64,000 nt of DNA from contig NC_092685.1 of NCBI RefSeq assembly GCF_964275005.1, forward strand, positions 10,131,654 to 10,195,653. Reading direction: 5' to 3'. The notes below the pieces were generated by a model. That model did not search any database and was not told the DNA's origin. It saw only the letters and a list, made by a program, of their open reading frames with translations. The position numbers and the translations under genes are program-made. Positions within the stretch are counted from its first letter, which is position 1; each line of letters begins with the position of its first letter. This DNA comes from Diadema setosum. Its lineage: Eukaryota; Echinodermata; Echinoidea; Diadematoida; Diadematidae. Positions 12,210-24,900 of this stretch are shown here, piece after piece.

Positions 12210-12962
12210 AGACCTTATGCATTGACGTCATCACTCGCTTGACAACCTCTCGCGACGCCATCTTAGAGGGCAAGCGAAGTCCTTGACATCGCAGAGGCGT
12301 GCAGCTAGTTATGTGCTTTTCCTATGCGCGCTAGCGGCGATCGCCTCACTCGCCGCCAGTCCCCAGGCTAGTGGCAGGTTTTTTTTACCATCAAACAAGT
12401 TTGACATGACATGACACATTATGCAGCAATATTTGGGTAATTTTCTCACATTGTGCAATCGAAATACTCACAGTAACTACAGAATTCATAGGTTATATCG
12501 CAGAAATTTGTATCCATAGCGCAACATCGCCGTTCGCTGAATGTGTGTCGCCATTTTGAATTTCATTAGCCAATCACATGCGAGGTACGTGTTTTAGTAA
12601 AAAAACACGTAGAAATCTACCTCGCATGTGATTGGCTAACGGATTCGTAGGTTGATGAGCTGTTACGACCGCTGGTAGTTGCATCTTTTTTCATGAAAAT
12701 TGTGCCAAAATGTTGGATATATCATTAACCTGGTGAGTGCAATGCATACATCAAATGTCGATTTTGCTATACAAGCTTGAATTTCCCGATCTAGGGCTGT
12801 AGATTACATGCAATAGAAAAGACAGTAAAAGAAACACCGATGTTGTGTGTAAATGCCCATTGCCTCGCGTGTAAAAGCACGCTCTAGCAACGCATCGCTT
12901 GCCCTCTGAGGGAGGGCGCCCTTCAGTTAGTAAGACCGTGTGACGTCATATGCATAAGGTCT
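12210..12962. mobile_element. MITE or foldback with AGACCTTATGCAT ends
   Basis: The left end AGACCTTATGCATTGACGTCA is matched inversely at the right (TGACGTCATATGCATAAGGTCT). Further inside, GAGGGCAAGCGA (12268) pairs with TCGCTTGCCCTC (about 12894-12905). A separate near-perfect inverted repeat (GCCAATCACATGCGAGGTA and its inverse) occupies 12566-12640. 753 bp, CpG-rich, no coding frame. Confidence 0.7.
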
Positions 12963-13783
12963 ATTACGTCGCTCTCCTAGTGGTTGGTGGTCGCGCTCGT
13001 ACAGCCCTGTCGCGACGTACCATGTACAGCGACTGGGCTGTGTATAGTTAACTTTACCTTGCTCTTTGCAATGAATGAATGAATGAAGCGAGATTGCTTA
13101 TGTGCATGTGCATGAGTTGTGACTCACATACGGGACCTCCATTCTGATGTCCTATTCTAGGGACAGACTGTTTTTACCATTTAAGAGGGGACAGGATGAT
13201 TACCCACAACATTGCTCAGTAAGAAAGACTTGGGAATAGAACCGGTGTCCTGGCTTTGGATCTGGAGGCAGACGCTCCCGATTGAGTCATATCACCTTGT
13301 GGACTTGTGAAATATGTGAACATTGTGAAATAACGATGTAGGGCCTACATTTTACCGTTGCAAGCTGACGTATCTGAATGTCAAACTAGGGAAATGGTCA
13401 AATTTTATTCTTCTCTGTATTTCTATTGTTGCTATCATGATTATTAGCACTGTTGTCTATAGAAATTTTATGATTGAGATTATTTATACCAGAATTGAGA
13501 CATCATTTGTGTCAAGTATTGCTTTTATCATGACACAAGTTGTTTTTACATATTTATGAATAATCATATAAATTTACCTACATGCTCCATTCTAAACATA
13601 ATTCACTTTCAAAAATGCAGTTCCATTTGAGATCAACAGCATTGGCTGGAAGCTGATGATGTTAACAAACAAAAGGCTTCTATGTAAATTCATGAAATTC
13701 TTCTGTCGAGATGTTTTCATCTCGATTCAGTGCTTATTTACGTCGATGTAGGGCAATTTGTCAATCAGTTGCAAAAGGCTTCT

Positions 13784-13842
13784 ACTTTTAAAGTGGATAT
13801 TTTCGTGTGCGAGTAATTTTTCGTGCTCTGCCGACTTCATGT
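13784..13842. mobile_element. Fragment of the CTGTAAAAGTGG MITE family
   Basis: Contains CTTTTAAAGTGGATATTTTCGTG and the CGAGTAATTTTTCG segment typical of the left end of the copies at 14803 and 50923; the right part is missing. Confidence 0.5.
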
Positions 13843-14009
13843 TCACGTCTAATAAAGTAATATTTATCATGCTTTGATTTAAATTGGAATGAAATGTTGT
13901 TGTATACCATAATGGCCTTGGTCAGATTTTGCACAGAGGGAACATAATCTTTGCATAAAATTCTCTGTAGACTGGTTTGACATGCATACTGGCTTTATAG
14001 TTTCTGCTA

Positions 14010-14218
14010 CTGTAAAAGTGGAAATTTTCGCGGTGTCGAAATTTTCGCGCATTTCGCGCAACCCAAAACTAGCGCGAAAATAAAAGCACGCGAAAATTTT
14101 TGCTTGCCATATGTTCCAGTAGTTGATGTATCAATTCCGCGGAATTAAAAACACGCGAAACTCTTCTTACCCCGCTGAGCGCGAAAAGTTAGTTGCGTGA
14201 AAATATCCACTTTTACAG
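14010..14218. mobile_element. CTGTAAAAGTGG MITE, copy 1 (CpG-rich)
   Basis: TIR CTGTAAAAGTGGAAATTTTC against the inverse ending CCACTTTTACAG. 209 bp; the interior keeps many CG dinucleotides (TTTCGCGCATTTCGCGC, CCGCGG). No coding. Confidence 0.85.
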
Positions 14219-14802
14219 TGGTTAAAAAGACTGCCCTGCCAGCAGAGACGATACAATGTGTGAAATGCATTGTATGAAGACCCTACAGATTTCTCTTTGT
14301 TTTCTGCAGCACTGAAAAGGATGATTGTACAGACAAATCTTTTAGTAGAGTTTTGTTTCATGTGTACCCAATAATGCTGATTAAGTTAAAGTGAGATTTA
14401 GAACTGAATCTTTCACAGTCAAAGTACACTGATCTTTTGCTAGAACTGTCATTGTCCAATCATATCTTTTCAGCTTGTAGACCACATTTTTGGGAATGTC
14501 CTGTAGAAATCTAGGAGGAAGAATACTGTTACACTATCCCAGGCATTCATTTTTTTGTGTGTGCCTTTCATACAAGCCTGTAAGTTTGTGAGACAGCATA
14601 CAGTATGTTTTGATACATGCATTTAAAATTAATAAGTTTATTGATTGTACAATCAATGATTATGGTAAAATGATATTTTAGTGATACATATATGTATGTT
14701 TGAAAACAAATTTGTCGAAGGATCTGTTTTGATGTTTGATGATGCAAGTATTTTGGTATGTTTTATTGCATGGACCAGCAAATTTGTTGTTTGGAAAACA
14801 TA

Positions 14803-15010
14803 CTGTAAAAGTGGATATTTTCGCGCGACTAATTTTTGCGCTAGGCCGGGTCAGAAGAGTTTCGCTTGTTTTTAATTCCGCGGAATCAAGACATCATGCA
14901 CAGGAACGTATGGCAAGCAAAAATATTCACGTGTTTTTATTTTCGCGCTAGTTTCTGGTTGCGCGAAATGCGCGAAAATTTCAACACCGCGAAAATTTCC
15001 ACTTTTACAG
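14803..15010. mobile_element. CTGTAAAAGTGG MITE, copy 2 (CpG-rich)
   Basis: Same ends and the same CpG-rich interior as the copy at 14010, flanked by TA on both sides, consistent with a TA target duplication. Only 584 bp separates the two copies. Confidence 0.87.
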
Positions 15011-15071
15011 TAATAATCTGACTGAGTCCAACAGGTCAAATTTAAATTGTACTTTCCTGATGTTAAATATC

Positions 15072-15457
15072 AAAGGGATGGTACAGTATTGGTGGAGATG
15101 AGAATTGGGCTTTTAACTTTTTGCAAGATACCAAGAAAACACAGTTACAAAATAGTACAGTGCATACCATTTTAGGAGGAATTCAAAGTTTATTCGATGA
15201 AAATCTGGTTTGGAATGACTGAAACATCCAAAAACAAAGTAAAACAAAGCGATCGTAATAAAGTGTGGGTCCCACACTTTACTAGAATCACTCAGTTTTG
15301 GATATCTCAGCCATTTCAAAACCAATTTTCATCAAATAAACGTTGACTTCCTTGTGGAATTACACGCTCTTTCATATTTCACAAGAGGTTTCTCATCTTA
15401 CCAAAAATGTTAGAAACCTGAAATTAGGTCTCAACCAAAACTATACGATCCCTTTAA
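15072..15457. mobile_element. AAAGGGATGGT foldback family, copy 1
   Basis: The left arm starts AAAGGGATGGTACAG; the right arm ends CTATACGATCCCTTTAA. The arms are long (about 180 bp) inverted repeats meeting near GTGGGTCCCAC. Related copies are at 20668, 31640, 37373, 47343 and 62003. Confidence 0.85.
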
Positions 15458-15623
15458 GTCAGGTTTACTTGCAAACAGCTTTTATGATGTTTCTTGTACA
15501 TTGGTATGTGATCTTTGAAAGGAAATGGAAGTTTCCATTTTCAGCATCTGTTTTTGATCATGAAATGAATATACAAATTGTGCACATCTTGTGACTGCTT
15601 TCCACTCTTTTTTATCTTTGCAG

Positions 15624-15784
15624 TGGCACAAATTCTCGGCTAGCAAGCCTGATCTCGATGTGAATGAAGGAAGGAGGAAAGCATCAATTGTGGGTGTTTG
15701 TATGTGTGTGTGTGTGTGTGTGTAAAAGGGAGTAGGAGTATATAGGGGTGAACGCAGCAATAAGCTTTGACCAGCGTGACCATC
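15624..15784 (+). other. FUT8: Likely 5'-untranslated part of the first FUT8 coding exon
   Basis: A strong acceptor (CTTTTTTTATCTTTGCAG) ends at 15623, so the ATG exon probably begins here and an upstream noncoding exon exists. It contains a short TG run near 15700-15722. Confidence 0.6.
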
Positions 15785-15987
15785 ATGAGAACTCACTACA
15801 AAGTTGGCCTGGCCCTCGGAGCCATTTGGCTGGTCAGCCTGGTGTACCTCACCTCCTCCTTCTTTCCTGCCATGGAGTCCAGCCAGAGTCGAGGCATCAA
15901 GTCCCTTGAGCTGGAGACCCTGGCCAGGGAGTTGAACAGTGTGAGACAGCAAAATGAAGAACTGAAGAAGCATGCTCAGGAATTAAG
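15785..15987 (+). CDS. FUT8: FUT8 exon: membrane anchor and stem
   Basis: Reads [20 protein letters not shown] and on to [19 protein letters not shown], like the human LERLKQQNEDLRRMAESLR. The ATG at 15785 places one basic segment before the anchor, as in other FUT8s. GTGAGT donor. Confidence 0.95.
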
Positions 15988-18900
15988 GTGAGTGGCACTA
16001 ATCTTGGGTTATTTGTCAAAAATGTATGAGGGATCATTTAGTTATTAAATTTTTATAAACTGTTATGTAAACTGATTCATAATCCAGAAAAAAAAAAAAA
16101 AAATGTGCTTGCCAACATGCAGTGTAAACGCTGTACAGTCCACTAAACAAAAAATTAAAAAAATTAAAAAAGAATAAAATAAGAAAAAAAAAATAGAAAG
16201 GAATATCTAGAGGAGTGAGGAAGTCATGGAAATGTCATAAAGGTACTTTCTCCAAGTTTGCTCTTGCTGTTTTTGCTTTGAATTTTTTTCTGAGCACTGA
16301 ATACCATCATTCTCTGATACAATGCTTTTTTCTTATTCAATTTGTTTCGCAAATCAAAATAAGGATATGTCACTACATGTCTAACCCTGGAAAGAAAACA
16401 CATATTCTATCATTTGATGAAGGACTTGATTTCTTTTTTTTTTTATATTTGTAACAGAGATCTAGTTTTGAGTTCTACGAATGGTGCTAACGGCGGGATC
16501 GACGCAAGATTTGCCAAGGAGAGAGCTGAGGGTATAATTGCCAAGATGGGAGAAAATGCAAGGCAGCCAGAGTCAGGTAAATAGCCTGCCACCAGGAAGT
16601 TTTGCTGAATGTTAGTGAACTACACACAAGATACTAGGCACATTCTTGAGTCATGTCAGTGACCTCTAGATATGACAGCATATTAAAGGGAAGATAAACC
16701 CCAAGAGCAATGTGGATTGAGTGAAAGCAGCAACATTAGTAGAACACATCAGTGAAAGTTTGAAGAAAATCGGGCAATCGATGGACAAGTTATGAATTTT
16801 TAAAGTTTTGATGTTGGAACCGCTGGATGAAGAGACTACTAGAGGTTATGACGTATGAGTGGACAACAATACCAAGAAAATATAAAGAAAATACTACAAA
16901 AATCCATTTTTCATGAAAATTACAAATTCCATCAACTTGATATTGACATATGTTAAGGGTAGCAATTATTCCCCCTGCTTTCTGAAAGTGGTTGGTCCAT
17001 TGCTCTTTCATAATTCTAGAAAAGTGAATTTTTGTTGAATTTTCTTTATATTTTCTTTGTATTATTGTCCACTCATACGTCATATCCTCTAGTAGTCTCC
17101 TTGTCCAGCGGTTCCAACACCAAAACTTTAAAAATTCATAACTTTTGCATCGATTGTCCGATTTTCCTCAAACTTTCACGGATGTGTTCTGCTAATGTTG
17201 CTGCTTTCACTCAATCCACATTGCTCTTTGGGTTTACCTTCCCTTTAACTCTTTTTGTGCCACGGTGTATACCTCCATGTACCACATTATTCTGAGACAA
17301 CAACGTATGATAGCTTTTGGAAAACATAAAAACAAAAGCATTCATTTTTCAAAGCCATGTAACCTTGTCATAATGAAGTCAACAGGACTATTGATTTTAC
17401 CTTGATTTAATCAATACCTTGTAAATGTACTGAAAAAGAGACCAGCTGTTAATAGCAATGGGAAATCGGACCTCAATTTGTTAAAATGTGGCATCTCAAG
17501 AGCGAGCTCGTTTTAACCTGGTTACCCTGTACACAAATTCACTGTCTGCATGAGTGCATGATGTCATTGTGCATGAACTGATAATCATAGTTCATGCAAC
17601 GACTGCTGTAATTAAAGCATGTTTCATGCATAGTGTGTGATATTCATGTGTCATTCTGTAGCACACATGACAGTTATCATCAAACTGATAAGTGCTTGTG
17701 GATAAATCCAGCAGAAATAAGCTGTTAGTGTTGTCCTTCTGACAAACATTTAAAATGATGTACCTTTATTAATTCAAAAAGACTTTTTGAAGCTTTTCCA
17801 CCATCTATAAACATGATATACTTATTGTTTAGTAGCACTGTTAGTTATTTAACAACAAGCTACTTTTGCAGTGATTTGTATGAATTTCTTGCCCTGTTTT
17901 GCATAATCTTTGAATCCCTCAAATATCCATATACAATACCTTTGAAATGGATGTCAAAGACAGCATAAGATAGTTTCCTATTGGACAAAGCCACTGAATT
18001 AGCAGGATGTAAACTTTGAATGCCTTGTATAATGTTATAACAATCATAAAATAAACATGGTCAGCAAAAGAAATTAAGAATACTGCATGTGAGATGCCAC
18101 AAGACCAAGGAGGGCTTTTTTGTAGTGCCTGTAGTCAACTTATCAGTGGTATAATATATTTTTTCTGTGACCTTTAAATGACATTCACTTTATCAATATT
18201 TTGTGACTTCAATTAGATTATTATCATTACCTGCTGCTTTACTACTTTTGCCACTTTAGGGGAATTTTTCCAAAGGGTAGATTATTCTTTCATTAGAGGC
18301 ATTATTGGCATAGCACCACTCTTTGAAATTGCAATGTGCATTGAGCCGATATTTCCTGTATTGATCCAGCATTATCAAGGAGAATTCTTACAGAGAAAGC
18401 TCTCCAGGACTGTAGTATTGTAGGTGCCCCCTGATGCAATATAAGGCTGTGACGCAAGCTGTTCATGTTGGTACACAGACCAGAGTAGGATTCACAATCG
18501 ATGCTAGCCTGCTTGCAACGATGCGAGGGGAGAAATTTCCTGAAGCTAATGATTATTGAATTCGGTATATATTTTGTTATAGTGTTCATCTTTGCTTCCA
18601 TGTTGAAATTAATGGAGCAGCATTTCCTGTATTGTTCATTTGGCCAATTCACGCTGAAGTTGTCAAGGAATACACTTAAAGGAGAAGGTGGAACGGTAGG
18701 AAGGTTTGTACTTCAATGACTTGTTTGCAGTTGACGATTGCACAGCACCTGGAAAGAACACTAAATAACAAATTCAAAGTGATATGAAATATGAAGCTTA
18801 TCCAGAAATTGATGTTTAATGTAATTCAAACTGACACTGTAGCTTCTTTATGACCTGAGATAGAAAGAAGCGATGGTAACTTCTCTCTTTTGTGGTTGAA

Positions 18901-21900
18901 TGTGTTTGCTGTTCATTAATTCCACTTGCACTCTCTAACACAATTTCTTTGGCATAACTGTGTGCAAGCCCTTGTCTATTCTTGCTGACCATGTTCTCCA
19001 TGATGTTAAAGCTTGATCTATGAAAAACATAATAATCAATAGGCATTTCAACTCTTTTCCTCACAAGTGCTGCTGCTTTCTTAAAGGAAAGAAAAGAGAA
19101 ACATTCAAGATTTATTGTTATGCCACAATACATTAGACATGAAAACAAATGTGTCAATGATTTGTCAGTGCCACAATGGTTGAAAACAAAGCAGCCAGGA
19201 AATCATTACAATGTTTCTTTCTTTCTTAATTACAGTCTCAACAGAATATAGCTTCTAACAGAGTGCCCCGAGACATAAACTTTCATTGTTGTAGTTTTTA
19301 GTTACATACAGGTATCCACTCTATGGCAAATTGATGAGTTGTGGTTGCTTTTGGTGGGGCTGTAAAGGCTTTGTTTATGTCTTCCAATGTTAGTTATGGC
19401 ATTTACCTATGTCATTCCTAGCTTTGTTTGTTTTGGATGTTTTGTTTTTTCTTAGCACACTAGAGTCAAGGACTTGGGTAAACTCAATCACTTCATGTCT
19501 ATCATTCATATACCATCGTTAATCATCCATTAGCTTATTGCACTTTCATCATCTTTTCCAAAACCAATGATCAGATTTTTACCAGGCTTGCAAGAGCTAT
19601 GCTTGCATGCAGGGGAAGAGGAGACAAGTTATTGAAATGGTGAAAGTGGTTCCCATGGGGCCCAAAATGTGCTGCCAGGGCCCAAAATGTGCTGCCAAGG
19701 CCCAAGACTACATAAATTTCAGAGATCTTTGGACCCAGCAGTAGTACAGGATGTATAATGTTTAGATATTCATAGAGGTCGTTCATGACAGTGACAATGG
19801 GAACCTGATTGGGCATTTAAAGTTTCATCAAGTTTGGCTTGGCATAAACATTTTCAAACATTTTTATCTCCTTTGAAAATGCATGATTTAGTTTTAAGTA
19901 AAACAGGAATCATTTTCGGGAGCAGGGGATACAAAGTTGTCCAAAATGTAGAAATGATTCCCCCATCCACCCAGCCAAAAACTGAATGAAATTTATATGG
20001 CATCTTCTTGACATCCAGGAACAGTACAGCCATAACATAGACCCCGTTTACAGTGAGTGAAAGGGCTGGGCTCGGCTGTGGCCGAGCCTGGCCTTTTCAC
20101 ACTGTAAACGCAACCTGGGCCAAATGCAGTACCAAATATAGTCTGACTTCCAGACCCTCNNNNNNNNNNNNNNNNNNNNNNNNNNNNNNNNNNNNNNNNN
20201 NNNNNNNNNNNNNNNNNNNNNNNNNNNNNNNNNNNNNNNNNNNNNNNNNNNNNNNNNNNTGATTTTTTTTTACCTATATTGTACATTGGCTACAAAATGC
20301 TACTCCTTCGTCATTTCTAACCCGATTTCGATTCCGTTTGCTTTATGTGATGGCACTAGGTGAGGGCTTCAAAACTTCTACATAGAATTTTGACCCTTGA
20401 CTTCTTTCACCTTTGACCTTGATCTTTTTACCTATATTGTACATTTTGCTACTAAATGCTACTTCCGGCGGGGACATATTTTACGCACGCGTAATTTCTA
20501 CTTTTCCTTGTTCAATACTTATACCTGCTTCAATACACCTAAAAACACTTTGCTATTCCCTGTAAGACAGAGGAGACAAGTGGTAAATTGATGCTATAAA
20601 TAAATATTACATGGTTTCAGGTTAATAACTGCCAGCTATTCTTGTTTAATAGGAACACTTAAATTTCTTAAAGGGATGATACAGTTCTGGTTGAGTTGGA
20701 GATTCAGCTTTTGACTTTTTGCAAGATAATAGAAACCATGTAATATATGGAATATTAAAGAGCATACCATTCTAAGAGGATTTAAAAGTCTATTTGATGA
20801 AAATGGTTTTGAAATGGCTGAGATATCCATATTATAGAAGGTGGGGACCCTCCTTTTAAAAGGACCACTTTGTTTTTATTTTGTTTTTTGAAAGTCAAGG
20901 TATAGTTTGTGAAACGATTAGTGCACTACTCTGTTCTTACCCATTGTAACTGTGTCCATTGGAATTTGCCAAGTACCTCATAACTTACTCCACAGTGTAC
21001 CCTCTGTTAGAAAGATTGGTATGATGCAACAGGAATGGTTAGCGTATAATAGAGAGGATGTTGCTCTTCCTTGCCTGTCAAGGCTAACTAGACATAATTC
21101 AAGTGAAAATCCTAACCCCTTCCATCCATGGGAAACAAAGGGAACAAAGCTTGCTGTTACTCACTTATTCGATAGTATCTTACCCCTCCCCCCCCCCCCC
21201 CCCCCCCCCATTTATATCTTAACCCCTTTCCCTCAAATCCATTGTAACCTCCAGGAAATCAGGGCAAGGTGGTGTCTCTGCACGGAGCAGCAGTATTTTC
21301 CTCAGAAGCCTTAAAAACTGTCAAGTCCTCATGGATTTTTCTGCAGGACTTATCACGTCATCTTCACTGAATTGGCATCCCTGAATTTTACTGCATATTC
21401 TATAATTAGAGATCAAATGAAACCAGTTAATTAATTAAATCTGCACAAAATAAAAAAGAAATGTACAAAAATTTGGTATTGTCAAAAGAGGAGCAGGAAT
21501 TTAAAGGGAAGGCAAACCCAAAGAGCAATGTGGATTGAGTGAAAGCAGCAAATTAGTAGAACACATCAGTGAAAGTTTGAGGAAAATCGGACAATCGATG
21601 CAAAAGTTATGAATTTTTAAAGTTTTGGTGTTGGAACCGCTGGATGAGGAGACTACTAGAGGATATGACGTATGAGTGGACAACAATACAAAGAAAATAT
21701 AAAGGAAATTCAACAAAATTCACTTTTCTAGAATTATGAAAGAGCAATGGACCAACCGCTTTCAGAAAGCAGGGGGAATAATTGCTACCCTTAACATATG
21801 TAAATATCAAGTTGATGAAATTTGTAATTTTCATGAAAAATGGATTTTTGTAGTATTTTCTTTATTAGCTCACCTGAGCCAAAGGCTCAAGTGAGCTATT

Positions 21901-24900
21901 GCAATCGCCCTTCGTCCGTCGTGCGTCGTCCGTCGTCCGTCGTCCGTCGTCCGTCGTGCGTAAACTTTTTACATTTTCATCTTCTTCTTGAAAACCCCAA
22001 GACCGATTTTCATCAAACTTGGCAGGTAGCATCCCTAGGGGGTTAGGAATTCAATTTGTTAAAATGGGCACTGTGCCCCACCCAGGGGGCCCCCAGGGGC
22101 CCAAACCCCCCAAAATTAAGGAATCTGTAAAAAATCTTCTTCTCCAGAACCAGAAGTGATAGAGCTAAGTTAATACTATGAGTTAGTACATTGATGACTG
22201 TAGTTTCAAGTTTGTTCATGGCAGAATCAGGGGTGCCCCCCTTGGGACCCAGGGGAGGGGGGTTGGGAGGGGTCCTAATGGGGCCTAAATTGTACATTTT
22301 CATCTTCTTCTTGAGAACCCCATGACCAATTTTCACCAAACTTGCCAGGTAGCATCTCTAGGGGGTTAGGATCTCAATTTGTTAAAATGGGCACCATGCC
22401 TCACCCAGGGGCCCCAGGGGGGGGGGGGGGGGGGGGGGGGCAAACCCCCCAAAATGAAGGAATCTTTAAAAATCTTTTAAAAAAAAAGTTATAGAGCTAA
22501 GATAATACTATGAGTGAGTACATTAATGACTGTAGTTTGTTCATAGCAGATGCAGGGGTGCCCCTCTTGGGGGCAGGGGGGGGGGGGTTGGGAAGGTCCA
22601 AATGGGGGCCTGAATTGTACATTTTTATCTTCTTCCTGAAAACCTCATGATGGATTTTCGTCAAACTTGGCAGGTAGCATCCCTAGGGGGTCAGGATCTC
22701 AATTTATCAAAATGGGCACCATGCCCCACCCAGAGGGCCCCAGGGGGCCCCAATCCCCCCAAATTAAGGAATCTTAAAAAATTTGGGCCCTTATTGTACA
22801 TTTTCATCTTCTACTTGAAAATGCCTGGTCAAATTTTAGTAGAGCTGTGAATAATCTAGATTAGTGACTGCATGAAAGGTGAACTTGCGATACTCAGGTG
22901 AGCGCTAGACCCGCGGGTCTCTTGTATTTTCTTGGTATTGTTGTCCACTCATACGTCATAACCTCTAGTAGTCTCCTCATCCAGCGGTTCCAACACCAAA
23001 ACTTTAAAAGTTCATAACTTTTGCATCGATTGTCCGATTTCCCTCAAACTTTCACTGATGTGTTCTACTAATGCTGCTGCTTTCACTCAATCCACATTGC
23101 TGTTGGGGTTTATCTTCCCTTTAAGATTGTCTGAAATGTGTTGCCAATATAAGAAGCAGATATATATTTAGCAAATTTTGAGACTTTTGATGATTTTGTA
23201 GTTGACATTTAAACAACTTGGTGTATCAAACCGAGATAGGGAGTGAATGAAAGAGAAGTTTTTTAATCAAATGAAATACCAGCAATGAATGATAAAAAAC
23301 TAGACTTACAATGTATATGTATCCAAGGACAATGGAGATATGAGGTCTTGTTACCCCAGGGATGATTATACCATATGCTGTGGGAGTATAATGTTTCACA
23401 AGTTTGGACATGTAAGACAATTTTGTGATTGGTTGAATTGGCAGTTGAAAGACACATGAGTTCTTATAACTTTTCAAAAGAAAAGTTAACTATTTCTTAC
23501 CTTAGAGTGTTAGAGTTAAGATACTACACATTTGTGTTATAAATACATTTGTTTGTTCATTTTGCAAATTTCACAAGCTGAGAGATATTCCTGAAAGTGA
23601 AAACACATAAAAGTATATTGTGTGTACCCATTATTAGGACATCATACTCACAATTACATTAGTTATGAAAAGGCTTCAAAACATTGACGGGCATGTCTGA
23701 GAGGTATCAAATGAGAGGCTATATAAGGACTTCCAGTGAGAGGAACCTATTTGAGTTATGTGCACAAGAGAGCATCTGTTGCAGTCCAGTTGCATTGACA
23801 AGTGTATGTACCACCTCAATAAACAAAGAGCAGAATCTATTCAGTGTCTACGTTGTAGATATATGCATTCATGAACGTCAAACCTATGTGGCAAAGATCG
23901 ATTGAAATATGACTAAACCTGTCTCAGCGGCCACCAGTCTATAGCGGCCACCTGTCTCGTATATGGCCACTACAAACAACCACCCCCCCTGAGAAAAGAC
24001 ATGGTTGAGACCCTGTAAATAGTGGCCACCTGCATATAGCAGCCACTTTTTCTTCTCCCTTGGGTGGGTGCTATAGACAGTTTTGACTGTATTTTAAGTG
24101 ATAGAACTTGAAATATACATGGGGGGGGGGACTTGAATGTTGCCTGGGAATTTAAAGGCAGTTTAATGCAGTTTTTCAGTTATAGTTTTTTCCCTACATT
24201 TTATTTTGAGAGGTGCAACTCTTCCCCAGGAGGAGTTTGTGGGAAAAGGTTGATAGAAGATAGAGATTGAGAGATGTTTGTCTGAGATGGAAATGGATCT
24301 CTTGGCACTCTGCCTCCAAGTACAGCTACTTTACTTAATAAGTTACAAGGGCATCATCAAGGTATCAGATGTTCAGATCCTTTTATATGTGCACTATATT
24401 CAGTTTCATTGTTACCAGGGTGTGTGTGTGTGTGTTTGTGTGCGTGTGTGTGCTCATAGTATGAAAGTATGTGTTTGGTGCAGATGTGTCGGTTTGCATA
24501 GTATATGTTACATTTGCTTTGTATTGCCACTGTTTTTTCTAACAAACTGTGTGTGTGGCAGGATGTATTTAATTTGAGGGGGGTGTTTTGAGGAAAGAGC
24601 TGGGGAAAGAGGGGTATGACTGGACTGCATGGGATGATATCACTGCTGCACAGAAGCATGTGAAATTGTCAAAGTCTACAGCTTTATTGTTTTGTGTGTA
24701 TTTGAAAGGAAACATCCACTGTTTAATCTGTTTGATATTACGCCAGTTACCTGTCAACGTGCCACATAAATTTGTTCACCATGCTGTGATATTCATATTG
24801 ACTGGGCTCATCTACCCTAGGCAGATTTTCAGCCAGGGTGGCTAATTAATCAAATGAGGTCTCATCCTTGAATCTGCTCCAGAATGCCCAGTGAAAAGTG

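Larger units (their letters stand above)
8326..15623. other. Intergenic region between divergent THADA and FUT8
   Basis: About 7.3 kb with no coding frame resembling a protein. It holds CpG-dense stretches (10440-10720, 11450-11960, 12230-13020), a TG microsatellite, homopolymer runs and several foldback elements listed separately. Promoters and 5' noncoding exons of both genes must lie here, but none can be placed from sequence alone. Confidence 0.6.

Noticed and set aside
15482-15973. 163-codon minus-strand frame
   Set aside because: Antisense to the first FUT8 coding exon; shadow of its codon structure.
20952-21314. 120-codon plus-strand frame in the FUT8 intron, considered as a missing FUT8 exon
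   Set aside because: No similarity to the missing FUT8 segment, runs through a C homopolymer and lacks convincing splice sites.
24278-24660. Overlapping frames of about 100 codons near a TG run
   Set aside because: Simple-sequence bias, no splice sites or family match.
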